This document shows positions 17,079-25,900 of a stretch of 64,000 nt of DNA, one piece after another (the first letter of the stretch is position 1; each line of letters starts with the position of its first letter). The notes beneath the pieces were generated by a model, which did not search any database, was not told the DNA's origin, and was given only the letters and a program-made list of their open reading frames with translations. A program made the position numbers and the translations under genes. The DNA is from an uncultured Roseburia sp. (GTDB lineage Bacteria; Bacillota; Clostridia; Lachnospirales; Lachnospiraceae). The DNA lies in assembly GCA_947642555.1 (NCBI GenBank), contig CANRSX010000014.1, forward strand, positions 1 to 64,000, given 5' to 3'.

Positions 17079-17699
17079 TTATTCCGTAATATTTAAATTT
17101 TTCCCGAACAGACCGATAAAGCTTCCCTCCGGCAGACCGCCCTCCGGATGCCCGATCAGCCACTTGTTTTTCGCGGCCAGGATCGCGTCCTCCCCGTTGT
17201 CATGCGGCTCGTCAAGCGGATAATTCGTCCCGTCCTGTAAGATGACCGCCACCTGGAAGCCGCCCTCCGCCACATGGCAGGGCGCATAGTGCAGCGTCGT
17301 CGCAAAAAGCTCCACCGCACAGCCTGCCGGCACCAGAAACGCCTCCATCTTCGCCGTGTCATAGGTGCAGTTTTCCGTCACGTCCTGCTGCCGTCCGACG
17401 ATTAATACCGCGTCCGTCGCAGCCACATTCACCTCGGAGCATCTGTGATACTCGACTGCGTTTAACAGCACGTTGTGCCCGTTGCAGTAACCGATCTGCA
17501 CCGGCAGCTCGCCGTAAAAGACCCTGCGGATCTCCTCCGCCACCGGCAGCGTCATAAATGCCTCCACCTTCGGCTCATAGACCACGCCGTCCGGCACGAG
17601 AGTCTTTTTTAACTCCTCCACCAGCGGGGCAAAATCGATGTTTTTTACCACGCGCCCGTAGACGCGGAAGCGCTCGTCCGTCACATCATAAATCTTCAT
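17079..17699 (-). CDS. DUF4867 family protein
   Basis: A 206-residue protein starting MKIYDVTDERFRVYGRVVKN with a cupin-like pattern in its C-terminal half (AFLVPAGCAVELFATTLHYA, CHVAEGGFQVAVILQDGTNY). DUF4867 members are small cytoplasmic proteins found in sugar-utilisation operons beside isomerases and kinases; by fold resemblance they may be sugar epimerases or mutarotase-like enzymes, but no activity is established that I know of. It sits 42 bases after the kinase stop and 42 before the isomerase start, so the three genes form one transcript. Confidence 0.8.
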   Translation of the reverse strand: MKIYDVTDERFRVYGRVVKNIDFAPLVEELKKTLVPDGVVYEPKVEAFMTLPVAEEIRRVFYGELPVQIGYCNGHNVLLNAVEYHRCSEVNVAATDAVLIVGRQQDVTENCTYDTAKMEAFLVPAGCAVELFATTLHYAPCHVAEGGFQVAVILQDGTNYPLDEPHDNGEDAILAAKNKWLIGHPEGGLPEGSFIGLFGKNLNITE

Positions 17700-17741
17700 G
17701 CTATCCTCCTTGTTTTCTTTCCTTTCCTGCGCCCGGCCGCA

Positions 17742-19211
17742 TCATACAATTTTATCAAACAATTCCTTACATGCCGGATAGATCTGCTTAAACTGCTGAT
17801 AGCGCGCCTCGTACTTCGCCGCGAGCTCCGCCTCCGGCTCCACGGTATCGATCACCTTCACGGTCTGCGCCGCGGCCGCCTCCACGCTCTCATATTCCCC
17901 GCAGGCCACTGCCGCCAGCATCGCACCGCCCAAGGACGGGCCCTCCTCGGTCTCTAAGACGTCCACGCTGATATTTAACACATTCGCGATGATCTTCTTC
18001 CAGAGCGGGCTCTTCGCACCGCCGCCGCAGATCTTTGTCCGCGTGATCTTTATGCCCAGGGACCTCGCGACCTCGAAGGAATCGCGGAGCGCAAAGGCCA
18101 CGCCCTCTAAGACCGCCTGCGTCATATCCCCGCGGGTCGTATCCATCGTCATGCCGATAAAAGTCGCCCTGGCATTCGGATTGTTGTATGGGGACCGCTC
18201 TCCCATCAGATACGGCAGATAGTACACATGGTTCTCGCCGAGCTTTCCGATCTGCTCCTGCTCCTTCGCGTAGTCCTTTGTGCCGATGATCTCATCCATC
18301 CACCATTTATTGCAGGAGGCCGCGCTTAACATGCAGCCCATCAGGTGATAGGCCCCGTTCGCGTCGCAGAAGGCGTGCAGCGCATTGTTCTCATCCACCC
18401 GGAAGTCCTTTGACGAGATAAAGATCGTCCCGCTGGTCCCCAGGGAGATATTGCACTGCCCGTCGCCCACGGTTCCGGTCGCCACGGCCGCCGCCGCGTT
18501 GTCCCCGGCGCCTGCCGCCACCTTCACCGTCTCCGGGATGCCCAGCTCCGACGCGATCTCCGGCAGCACCGTCCCCACGCTCTCATAGCTCTCAAACACC
18601 CGCGGCAGCATCTCCTCCGTGATATGACAGATGTCGCACATCTCCTTCGACCAGCGGCGGTTCTTTACATCCAGAAGCAGCATGCCCGACGCATCCGACA
18701 CATCCGTGCAGTGCACGCCGGTCAGCCGGTACGCGATATAATCCTTCGGCAGCATGATTTTACGGATCCGCGCGAAATTCTCCGGCTCGTTGTTTTTCAC
18801 CCACAGGATCTTCGGCGCGGTAAATCCGGTGAAGGAGATATTCGCCGTATACGCGGAGAGCCGCTCCTTCCCGATCTCCTGATTCAGATAGTCACACTCC
18901 TTCGCGGTCCTGCCGTCGTTCCACAGAAGCGCGGGACGGATCACCTGATCCTCCTCATCTAAGATCACCAGCCCGTGCATCTGCCCGCCAAAGCTGATGC
19001 CGGCCACCTGGCTTTTATCAAATCCCTCCAGAAGCTCCTTTACCCCCTGCATGGTCTCCCGGTACCAGTCCTCCGGCTTTTGCTCCGACCAGCCCGGATG
19101 CGGGAAATACAGCGGATATTCCCTGGAGACAATATGTTTCACCCTGCCGTCTGCGTCCATTAAAAGCAGCTTGACCGCAGAGGTGCCCAGATCAATTCCT
19201 ATGTACAACAT
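17742..19211 (-). CDS. xylB: Xylulokinase, FGGY family
   Basis: This 489-residue carbohydrate kinase phosphorylates D-xylulose (or a close ketose) with ATP. The N-terminal phosphate-binding motif YIGIDLGTSAVKLLLMDADG and the substrate segment ISFGGQMHGLV are those of XylB. The second FGGY ATPase half has GTSGTIFIS and CGGGAKSPLWKKIIANVL. It is the first gene of the operon with DUF4867 and the isomerase. A GGAG ribosome site lies upstream of the ATG, and a promoter at 19255-19283 points toward it. The divergent LacI regulator gene probably represses it in the absence of the sugar. Confidence 0.92.
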   Translation of the reverse strand: MLYIGIDLGTSAVKLLLMDADGRVKHIVSREYPLYFPHPGWSEQKPEDWYRETMQGVKELLEGFDKSQVAGISFGGQMHGLVILDEEDQVIRPALLWNDGRTAKECDYLNQEIGKERLSAYTANISFTGFTAPKILWVKNNEPENFARIRKIMLPKDYIAYRLTGVHCTDVSDASGMLLLDVKNRRWSKEMCDICHITEEMLPRVFESYESVGTVLPEIASELGIPETVKVAAGAGDNAAAAVATGTVGDGQCNISLGTSGTIFISSKDFRVDENNALHAFCDANGAYHLMGCMLSAASCNKWWMDEIIGTKDYAKEQEQIGKLGENHVYYLPYLMGERSPYNNPNARATFIGMTMDTTRGDMTQAVLEGVAFALRDSFEVARSLGIKITRTKICGGGAKSPLWKKIIANVLNISVDVLETEEGPSLGGAMLAAVACGEYESVEAAAAQTVKVIDTVEPEAELAAKYEARYQQFKQIYPACKELFDKIV

Positions 19212-19254
19212 TTACTCGTCCCACTCCTTTCCGTGCCCGTGCACGTTTTCTTAT

Positions 19255-19283
19255 ATCATATACCGATACCGGACAATGTGCAA
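19255..19283 (-). promoter_or_regulatory. Promoter of the xylulokinase operon
   Basis: On the minus strand TTGCAC and TATGAT are separated by 17 bases. Just downstream, at 19228-19246, the GC-rich motif ACGTGCACGGGCACGG could serve as an operator. Confidence 0.6.
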
Positions 19284-19342
19284 TATACGTTTTTCACAGT
19301 TTTTGCCTCTGCTTTCTGGTGCATTTTACCGGGCACGTAAAA

Positions 19343-19372
19343 TTGACTTACCGGGCAGATATGCTTTATAAT
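19343..19372 (+). promoter_or_regulatory. Promoter of the LacI gene with overlapping direct repeats
   Basis: TTGACT (19343-19348) and TATAAT (19367-19372) are separated by 18 bases. The decamer TTACCGGGCA occurs at 19326-19335 and again at 19348-19357, 22 bases apart (about two helical turns), overlapping the promoter. It is a plausible regulator-binding site. Confidence 0.6.
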
Positions 19373-19439
19373 GGTTCCATGGACGAAGGATTCGCCAGAC
19401 GAAAGAAGTGTTCTGTATCAGGAAAGGCAGGTATACGCC

Positions 19440-20459
19440 ATGGCAACCATCAAAGAAATCGCAGAGCTTGCGGGCGTCTCCCGCGGAACGGTAGACCGCG
19501 TGCTCAATCATCGCGGCTTCGTAAGCCCGGACACGGAGCGAAAGGTGTTAGAGATCGCCTCCCTGCTGCATTATCAGCCCAACAAGGCCGGCATGGCGCT
19601 CGCCGCGCAGAAGAAAAAATATCACATCGGCGTGCTGCTCTTCGGGGAAGAAAACCCGTTCTTCGACGAGGTGATCGACGGATTAAATTTCCGTCAGGGA
19701 GAGCTCTCCATCTATGGCTGCACGATGACCATACGGCGGATTCCGTTTGACCTTGCCACACAGCTTGACGCCATGGAGGAGCTGCGCGCGGACGGGATTC
19801 ACGGCCTGATCCTCTCCCCCTACAACGCGCCGGAGATCCGGCAGAAAATCGACGCGTTCTGGGACGACGGCATCCCGTGCGTGACCGTCAATACCGACAT
19901 CCCGAATTCCCGCCGGATCGCCTATGTGGGAAGCGACTACTACAAATGCGGTCAGGTTGCCGCGGGGCTGCTCTGTCTGATGACCCATGGCGAGACAAAA
20001 GTCGGGATCATCACCGGCTCTCACAATGTCCTCTGCCATGAAGAACGGATCAGCGGATTTTCCGATTATATCACCGCGCATCACGCGCCGGTGCACACGG
20101 TCGATATCGCGGTAAACGGGGATGATGATTACCGCAGCTACGGCGCTGTCTCCTCCCTGCTTGCCGCGCACCCGGATATCGGCGCGCTGTACTTTACGGC
20201 GGCCGGCGTCTACGGCGGCTGCCGGGCGATCTTAGACGCGGAGCTTCCCCGGATGCCGGTAGTCATTACATTTGACGCTGTTCCGACCACCAAAAAAATG
20301 CTGCAAAAGGGCGTGATCACCGCCACGATCTGTCAGCATCCGAAGGAGCAGGGCGTCCGCTCGCTCTCCCTGCTGGTCGATTATCTGCTCACCGGGGAGC
20401 TGCCGGAGCAGACGTTCTGGCACATGAACCTAGACATCAAAATACGCGAAAGCCTGTGA
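19440..20459 (+). CDS. LacI-family transcriptional regulator
   Basis: A 339-residue repressor with an N-terminal LacI HTH (ATIKEIAELAGVSRGTVDRV, hinge ending LHYQPNKAGMAL) and a periplasmic-binding-protein-like effector domain (IGVLLFGEENPFFDEV, GSDYYKCGQVAAGLL, VKIVTFDAVP-like segment VVITFDAVPTTKKM). The ATG at 19440 is chosen because the HTH begins immediately; the reading upstream to 19371 has no ribosome site and would run through the promoter. It is divergent from the xylulokinase operon, which it presumably controls in response to a sugar. Confidence 0.92.
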   Translation: MATIKEIAELAGVSRGTVDRVLNHRGFVSPDTERKVLEIASLLHYQPNKAGMALAAQKKKYHIGVLLFGEENPFFDEVIDGLNFRQGELSIYGCTMTIRRIPFDLATQLDAMEELRADGIHGLILSPYNAPEIRQKIDAFWDDGIPCVTVNTDIPNSRRIAYVGSDYYKCGQVAAGLLCLMTHGETKVGIITGSHNVLCHEERISGFSDYITAHHAPVHTVDIAVNGDDDYRSYGAVSSLLAAHPDIGALYFTAAGVYGGCRAILDAELPRMPVVITFDAVPTTKKMLQKGVITATICQHPKEQGVRSLSLLVDYLLTGELPEQTFWHMNLDIKIRESL

Positions 20460-20481
20460 CGTTTTCCGTCACAGGCTTTCG
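20447..20481. terminator. Bidirectional terminator between the LacI gene and an SGNH-like gene
   Basis: CGAAAGCCTGTGAC pairs perfectly with GTCACAGGCTTTCG around a 7-base loop. It includes the LacI gene stop and serves convergent genes. The T run is short. Confidence 0.65.
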
Positions 20482-20517
20482 CTGCCAAACCAGCCCGGGA
20501 TGCCGGCCCTGACCGGT

Positions 20518-21606
20518 TCACCCGGTTTTCACCTCAAACAAAAAACCGACGCCCTCCGCGTCCACACGCGCCTTAAACCGCCACAGGATCTCATCGAGCT
20601 TTGCAATCTCATCCTCATAGTTCTCCATCGTGATCTCCATGGACAAATCCCCGATATCCCGGGCCAGCTGGTCCGTTACCGCCGTAGAACCGTGTACCAC
20701 GTCCACATACTGATACATGTCCGTGATCAGATGCTCCTCATTAAAACGTGTCGTATATATCTTCACATTCTCATATGCCAGCAGCCGCTTCAGGCAGACC
20801 CTTAACGTCTGCTCATAAGAGTCGAGAAGTCCCTGGTTATATGCCCGGTCCCACCACACAATGGGATACGGCGGCAGGAAGAAGAGAAATTCCGTCTCCG
20901 GATGTTCTGCGACAATCGTCTCAATCCGGTTCAGATTCTCCTCCACCCGGCCGGCCTCCTCCTCCCAGGGCTGCTGCTTTACTTCCGCAAGGCCGGTGGG
21001 GTAATAGCCGGCCAGCACCTGATCCGGCCCGGCCGGCATGGCGTCATTAAAGCTGTAGGCCTTCCCCCAGGAGTAATCCTCCGCCGCGGGATTTGCCAGA
21101 AACCCCGGGACTTCATTCGTCAGGATCTCACCGTTCCAGAGATACCTCACATCGTCGAAGGGATTCCGGTTCGCCAGATATGCCACATCCTCCGAAAAAA
21201 CCTCCATATCCGGGTCCGAATAAAAGGAAAAGACGTCCAGCCCGTAAAACACGCGTGTCAGCGATCGATGCAGAAATGCCCGCCCCAGATATTCCGTCAG
21301 CACCGGAGCCGGCGCCGCATCCGCCACCGCCTTGACCACAGTGCCGCCAAACCGCTCCTCCAGCACATCGGTATTCATGCTGATCACGACCGACGAGCCA
21401 CAGAGCACACTGTCATAGTCCACATGGGCAAGCACCCCCGGAATCTGATACTCCTTCTGATCCTGCACGGCTGCCAGCCCGAACCAGGGCTTATGATAAT
21501 GAAAAAACGGATCCACACATATTACAACCGCCGCCGTCACTGCCAGGATAAGGGCGGACGCCGCGAGAAACTGAAGCGTCCGCCGTTTTGCGTCTTGTTC
21601 TGCCAT
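20518..21606 (-). CDS. SGNH-like membrane-anchored partner of the MBOAT acyltransferase (copy 2)
   Basis: A 362-residue protein with an N-terminal membrane anchor at about residues 12-30 and an extracytoplasmic domain. CGSSVV (S71) occupies the nucleophile position and VDVVHG (D302-x-x-H305) the catalytic Asp/His block of SGNH hydrolases or AlgJ/DltD-like acyl-transfer proteins. It is a close paralogue of the preceding gene over its whole length. Its ATG overlaps the stop region of that gene, with GAGGTG upstream, so both are translated from the MBOAT transcript. A role in O-acylation of a surface polymer is inferred from this context. Confidence 0.75.
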   Translation of the reverse strand: MAEQDAKRRTLQFLAASALILAVTAAVVICVDPFFHYHKPWFGLAAVQDQKEYQIPGVLAHVDYDSVLCGSSVVISMNTDVLEERFGGTVVKAVADAAPAPVLTEYLGRAFLHRSLTRVFYGLDVFSFYSDPDMEVFSEDVAYLANRNPFDDVRYLWNGEILTNEVPGFLANPAAEDYSWGKAYSFNDAMPAGPDQVLAGYYPTGLAEVKQQPWEEEAGRVEENLNRIETIVAEHPETEFLFFLPPYPIVWWDRAYNQGLLDSYEQTLRVCLKRLLAYENVKIYTTRFNEEHLITDMYQYVDVVHGSTAVTDQLARDIGDLSMEITMENYEDEIAKLDEILWRFKARVDAEGVGFLFEVKTG

Positions 21607-22689
21607 CTACTGTTTCACCTCATACATAAACCCGGTACCCTCCGCGTCCACACGCGCCTTAAACCGCCACAGGATCTCATCCAGCTTTGCGATCTCCTCC
21701 TCACAGTTTTCCATCGTAATCTCCATCGACGGATCCCCGATATCCCAGGCCAGCTGATCCGTTACCGCAGCAGCGCCATGGATATCATCCATATACTGAT
21801 ACATGTCCGTGATCAGACTCTCCTCATTAAAACGCGTTGCATACACCTTTGCATTCCCGTATTTCAGCAGCTCCGTAATACAGACTCTTAACGTCTGCTC
21901 ATAGGAGTCGAGAAGTCCCCGGTTGTATGCCCGGTCCCAGTACACAATCGGGTACGGCGGCAGGAAAAAAATAAACTCGGTCTCTGGATGAGCCTCAATA
22001 ATTTCCCCCAGATAATTCAGATTCTTCATGACCAGTCCTGACGCATTCTCCCATGGCTCCTGCTCCACTTCCACAAGTCCGGTCGGCTCATATCGGGCCA
22101 GCACCAGATCGGGCCCGGCCGGCTCTCCCTCATTAAAACTGTATGCCTTCCCCCAGGTATACGCTCCGTTGGACATGCGCAGCATATTCGGTATCTTTTC
22201 TACAAGGATCTGCCCGTTCCATAAATACCAGACGTCATCAAACGGATTCTCATTCTCCAGGTATTCTACATCTGACGGCGTTCCTTCATTGTCCGGGTCA
22301 CTGTAAAACGAAAACACGTCCATTCCGTAAAATACATAATCCAGATCATGACTTTTAAAGGCGCGTCTCAGATATTCCGCAAGCACCGGCGCCGGCGCGG
22401 TATTTGCAACCGCCTTCACGGTTCCGCTGGCATAGCGCGCCTCGAGCACCCCGGTATCCACACTCATGACCACCGAAGACCCGAGCAGCACACTGCCGTA
22501 ATCAAGGTTGTCGAGCACGCCCGGAATCTGATATTCTTTATCATTCTGATACGCCGCAAGTCCAAACCACGGCTTATGAAAATGAAAAAAAGGATCGATC
22601 AGAAACACGGACAGCGCTGACGCCGTAAGGAGAAAGCCCGCCACAAAAAAGAAAAGAACCGCCATTTGTTTTGCTTTTTTCTCTGTCAT
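21607..22689 (-). CDS. SGNH-like membrane-anchored partner of the MBOAT acyltransferase (copy 1)
   Basis: A 360-residue protein with one N-terminal membrane segment (about residues 9-31) followed by an external domain. LGSSVV (S71) and DDIHG (D301-x-x-H304) match the Ser and Asp-x-x-His blocks of SGNH acyl-transfer or esterase folds. The motif IDPFFHFHKPWFGLAA just after the membrane segment is shared with the paralogue downstream. It starts 11 bases after the MBOAT stop with a perfect AGGAG ribosome site. Tandem duplication of this partner suggests two acceptor or donor specificities, but none can be named. Confidence 0.75.
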   Translation of the reverse strand: MTEKKAKQMAVLFFFVAGFLLTASALSVFLIDPFFHFHKPWFGLAAYQNDKEYQIPGVLDNLDYGSVLLGSSVVMSVDTGVLEARYASGTVKAVANTAPAPVLAEYLRRAFKSHDLDYVFYGMDVFSFYSDPDNEGTPSDVEYLENENPFDDVWYLWNGQILVEKIPNMLRMSNGAYTWGKAYSFNEGEPAGPDLVLARYEPTGLVEVEQEPWENASGLVMKNLNYLGEIIEAHPETEFIFFLPPYPIVYWDRAYNRGLLDSYEQTLRVCITELLKYGNAKVYATRFNEESLITDMYQYMDDIHGAAAVTDQLAWDIGDPSMEITMENCEEEIAKLDEILWRFKARVDAEGTGFMYEVKQ

Positions 22690-22699
22690 TCACAATCTC

Positions 22700-24220
22700 C
22701 TAAAAGTTAAAATATAAAAAGACAGTCAGCCCCGAAAACGAAAGCACGCACAGACAGAACAAAACTGCCAGTCCGCACATCTGGATGCACCCCGCCGGTT
22801 TTTTCTTTGCCCACTCATACAGGTCAGACCCCTTACACAGCGCCGCCGCCAGGCCAAAAATCAGCAGCATCCACGCAATACACAGCGCACGGCCCGCCGT
22901 ATAGCCGCCTATTTTATCCGCCAGCTGATAGAGCAGGTCATTTCGCCAGTTTTTCATTGCCTGCCCGAATCTCCATATCGTACCGTTATAGGTGAAGGAG
23001 ACCAGGCGTTTATAAAAGAGTACCGCTGTCCCCAGCGAATCGCTGCGGAACAGCACCCACCCAAGATTGACAAAACCAAACGTCACCAGCCATCTTCCCA
23101 AACTTCTCTTTTTCACCTGTCCGGCTGGTCTGTCTTCACATATGCCTGACAGTGCGGTATCATCTTTATCCGGCTGTTTCCGCCAGCCCCATATATTTTC
23201 CAGCGATATCATCACACCGTGCAGAAGCCCCCACAGCACAAACGTCCAGTCCGCTCCATGCCACAGGCCGCTTAAGAAAAAGACGATCATCGTATTTCGG
23301 ATCAGCCGCACTTTTCCCACACGGTTTCCCCCAAGAGGAATGTAAACATATTTTGTAAAAAAAGCGCTCAGCGTAATATGCCACCTTCTCCAGAATTCCC
23401 GCACGCTTCGCGCTTTATACGGAGACCTGAAATTAACCGGCAGCGAGATCCCCATCATTTTTGCCAGACCCATCGCCATATCCGAATACGCGCTGAAGTC
23501 TAGATAAATCTGAAAGGTATACCCAAGCATCACAAGAAACGCGCCCGGCGTATCCAGCGCGGCCACATTTTCATAACCGGCATCCACAAGCGCTCCCAGC
23601 TCGTCCGCAAGCAGAATCTTCTTCGCCAGCCCCGCGGTAAAAAGCCGGATGCCGTACAGCAGGTTCTCCCATCGGAATTTCCGACACTCCTCACCCTGAA
23701 ACTGCGGGATCAGATCGCTGTGGCTCACAATCGGCCCTGCGATCAGCTGTGGAAAATACACCACATAGCTCATATATTCTATCATGGAATAATGAGGCGC
23801 CTCGCCCCGCATGCGGTCCGCAACAAAAGAAATCTGCTGAAAGGTAAAAAAGCTGATTCCAAGCGGAAGCATTATATTTCTGATCACCCAGTCCGTTTTG
23901 AAAACCGAATTTATGTTCTGAACAAAGAAATCGTAATATTTATAATAGAATAAAATTCCCAGATGAAACAGAATGCCCAGCCATCCAAAGAGCTTTCGTT
24001 TTCCGGTTTTCTCCATACACAGACTTACCAGCCAGCTTCCGGATATGCTAAACAGGATCAGAATCACATATGCCGGATGATAGTATCCGTAAAACCATAA
24101 CGACATCAGCAGTAAAAACAGCTGCGCAGACCGATACCGCCCAAAATGATTCAGCCCGTACCATCCGCAGAGAACAATCGGCAAAAAACAAAAAATAAAT
24201 ATGTAGGAATTAAAAAGCAT
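22700..24220 (-). CDS. MBOAT-family O-acyltransferase
   Basis: A 506-residue polytopic membrane protein (around ten hydrophobic segments). It carries the MBOAT hallmark RSVREFWRRWHITLSAFFTK followed by a conserved histidine in LSGLWHGADW at around residue 320. DltB, AlgI and PatA proteins of this class move acyl groups across the membrane for transfer to teichoic acid, alginate or peptidoglycan. I chose the ATG at 24220 because of the AAGGAG site 7 bases before it. It heads a three-gene operon with two SGNH-like partners. No dltA/dltC-type genes are present, so D-alanylation is unlikely and O-acetylation of a surface glycan is the better guess. Confidence 0.88.
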   Translation of the reverse strand: MLFNSYIFIFCFLPIVLCGWYGLNHFGRYRSAQLFLLLMSLWFYGYYHPAYVILILFSISGSWLVSLCMEKTGKRKLFGWLGILFHLGILFYYKYYDFFVQNINSVFKTDWVIRNIMLPLGISFFTFQQISFVADRMRGEAPHYSMIEYMSYVVYFPQLIAGPIVSHSDLIPQFQGEECRKFRWENLLYGIRLFTAGLAKKILLADELGALVDAGYENVAALDTPGAFLVMLGYTFQIYLDFSAYSDMAMGLAKMMGISLPVNFRSPYKARSVREFWRRWHITLSAFFTKYVYIPLGGNRVGKVRLIRNTMIVFFLSGLWHGADWTFVLWGLLHGVMISLENIWGWRKQPDKDDTALSGICEDRPAGQVKKRSLGRWLVTFGFVNLGWVLFRSDSLGTAVLFYKRLVSFTYNGTIWRFGQAMKNWRNDLLYQLADKIGGYTAGRALCIAWMLLIFGLAAALCKGSDLYEWAKKKPAGCIQMCGLAVLFCLCVLSFSGLTVFLYFNF

Positions 24221-24275
24221 TTGTAATCTCCTTATCTGCTGTCGTGCAGTTTTTCTCATTTTTCCGCCGTTTGTC

Positions 24276-24304
24276 ATCATACATCAGACTCCAGAAATTG
24301 TCAA
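24276..24304 (-). promoter_or_regulatory. Promoter of the MBOAT operon
   Basis: On the minus strand TTGACA and TATGAT are separated by exactly 17 bases, about 55 bases upstream of the MBOAT start. Confidence 0.7.
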
Positions 24305-24333
24305 ACACCCTCTCTCACACCGGCAAATGCTTC

Positions 24334-24362
24334 TTGCACCCGCTTCCGTTTCCCGCTATAAT
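24334..24362 (+). promoter_or_regulatory. Promoter of the DUF4317 gene
   Basis: TTGCAC (24334-24339) and TATAAT (24357-24362) are separated by 17 bases and point toward the DUF4317 gene. It is back-to-back with the MBOAT promoter. Confidence 0.7.
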
Positions 24363-24438
24363 AAAGCAACGGGTGAACAGCGGATGCCGGCGGCACCGGC
24401 GCACCCCTCCCATATCCGCACACAGAAAGGAACATACG

Positions 24439-25701
24439 ATGAACAAAAAAGATATTCTGGAATTAAAACGCCGCATGAAAAAGGAGGCCTGCACCTTTAC
24501 CAGACTCTGCGGCTGCTATGTGGACGCTGACCGCAACAAGGTAACCACCTTCGGCGAGACCTTTTTAAATTTAGAGGACGAGGAATTTTTCAAATACTTG
24601 GACATCGCGAAAAAAGTGCTTTCCGGGACCGTCGGCAACAACATTTTAGAGCTGGAATTCCCCACCGCGGAGGAAGCGCCCGGCGGCAGACAGCAGTTTC
24701 TGATGGGCCTGCGCGAAAGCGCTTTAAAAAACGACGAGCTGATGGAAACCTTTTATGATCTCGTAATTGACAATTATAGTTATGTCGGCAATTACCTGAT
24801 CCTCATCTTCCACGACGCCTATGATGTGATGACCAGAACCTCAGACCACAATAAGCTCGACGAATCCGAGGAGGTCTACGAATACTTACTCTGCGCGATC
24901 TGCCCGGTCACGCTCACCAAACCGGGGCTCGGCTACCGCGAGGACGAAAACCGCATCGGACCGCGCATCCGCGACTGGGTGGTCGGCGTGCCGGATACCG
25001 GTTTTGTGTTCCCGGCCTTTTCTGACCGCAGCAGCGATATCCATGCGCTGATGTTCTACACGCGCGACACAAAGCTTCCGCACACGGAATTTATGGAATC
25101 CGGCCTTGGCTGCGGCTCAAAGCTGACCGCCACGGAAAAGAAGCTGACCTTCCAGAGCATTGTAAAAGAAGTGATCGGCGAGGAGGAAGAGGAGAGCGAG
25201 GCGATGTTTTTAAACATCCAGGGCAATCTGAATGATATGATCCCCGTCACGGCGGACGAGGAGGCCGAGCCGGAACCCATGCCGCTCACCACCGCCGATA
25301 TCGCCGAAGTGCTCGCGGACAGCGGCGTTCCGGAGGAGCAGGCCGCCATCATCGGAAAAACCTATGAGGAAGCGTTTGCCGACGAACTCCCGGAGGCGGA
25401 GCAGCTCGTCGACCCGAAGCTGGTGGAGGCGAACGGCAGACGCATGGAAAAGCTCGGCCTGATACAGCAGGTAGCGAATCTGACGCAGCAGTTAAACGAG
25501 ACGCGCTCGCTCCCGGTCACGGAATCCGAAGACGGCGGTGATGACGCGCCCGCGGTAAAAACCTACGACGTGATCCTGCGCGTAAAACCGGAGAAGGTCG
25601 GACAGATCCACTCCCAGATCATCGACGGGAAAAAATGCCTCGTCATCCCGATGGAGGAGGACGAGCATGCCGCGGTAAACGGGGTCAATACGACGGTGTA
25701 A
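24439..25701 (+). CDS. DUF4317 domain-containing protein
   Basis: A 420-residue cytoplasmic protein, starting MNKKDILELKRRMKKEACTF and assigned to DUF4317, a family largely restricted to clostridia. Recognisable stretches are CGCYVDADRNKVTTFGETFL and FVFPAFSDRSSDIHALMFYT. An acidic segment (GEEEEESEAMF, then DEEAEPEPMP) links the conserved N-terminal part to a helical and C-terminal domain ending near VKTYDVILRVKPEKVGQIHS. No enzymatic motif is visible and no function is known to me. The ATG has AGAAAGGA upstream, and the gene has its own promoter and a hairpin after the stop. Confidence 0.85.
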   Translation: MNKKDILELKRRMKKEACTFTRLCGCYVDADRNKVTTFGETFLNLEDEEFFKYLDIAKKVLSGTVGNNILELEFPTAEEAPGGRQQFLMGLRESALKNDELMETFYDLVIDNYSYVGNYLILIFHDAYDVMTRTSDHNKLDESEEVYEYLLCAICPVTLTKPGLGYREDENRIGPRIRDWVVGVPDTGFVFPAFSDRSSDIHALMFYTRDTKLPHTEFMESGLGCGSKLTATEKKLTFQSIVKEVIGEEEEESEAMFLNIQGNLNDMIPVTADEEAEPEPMPLTTADIAEVLADSGVPEEQAAIIGKTYEEAFADELPEAEQLVDPKLVEANGRRMEKLGLIQQVANLTQQLNETRSLPVTESEDGGDDAPAVKTYDVILRVKPEKVGQIHSQIIDGKKCLVIPMEEDEHAAVNGVNTTV

Positions 25702-25715
25702 CGTGCCGTTCACAT

Positions 25716-25746
25716 GGCTGAACTTTTCGCTATAAAAAGTTCAGCC
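25716..25746 (+). terminator. Hairpin after the DUF4317 gene, fused to the 161-bp repeat
   Basis: GGCTGAACTTTT pairs with AAAAGTTCAGCC around a short loop, 15 bases after the stop. The right arm is the left terminal repeat of the 161-bp element, so the element appears to be joined to an inverted piece of its own end. Confidence 0.6.
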
Positions 25747-25895
25747 CGCGCCATTCGCAAAACCGTGCCTGACGGCACTCTCCGCCGTTTCACGGCTACT
25801 TTTGCTCATAATCGGGCGCTCCGCTCATGCTCCGCAGAATGTGCTCATTCATGCGAGCATGATTCGCCCATTTTGCGAACCATGGCTGAACTTTT
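25735..25895. repeat. 161-bp structured palindromic repeat, copy 1
   Basis: The element begins AAAAGTTCAGCC and ends with its reverse complement GGCTGAACTTTT. Inside, TTCGCAAAA near the left end pairs with TTTTGCGAA near the right end. Three inner hairpins can be drawn: GTGCC/GGCAC, GCCG/CGGC, and a long arm with GGGCG/CGCCC and CATGCTC/GAGCATG. Copy 2 at 33774-33934 has the same length and nearly the same sequence. In the first inner hairpin a C-G pair here is T-A there. No protein is encoded. Confidence 0.85.
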
Positions 25896-25900
25896 GAAAT

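Noticed and set aside
20902-21891. A 329-codon plus-strand frame opposite the two SGNH-like genes.
   Set aside because: It spans the junction of two supported genes in antisense and resembles no protein family.
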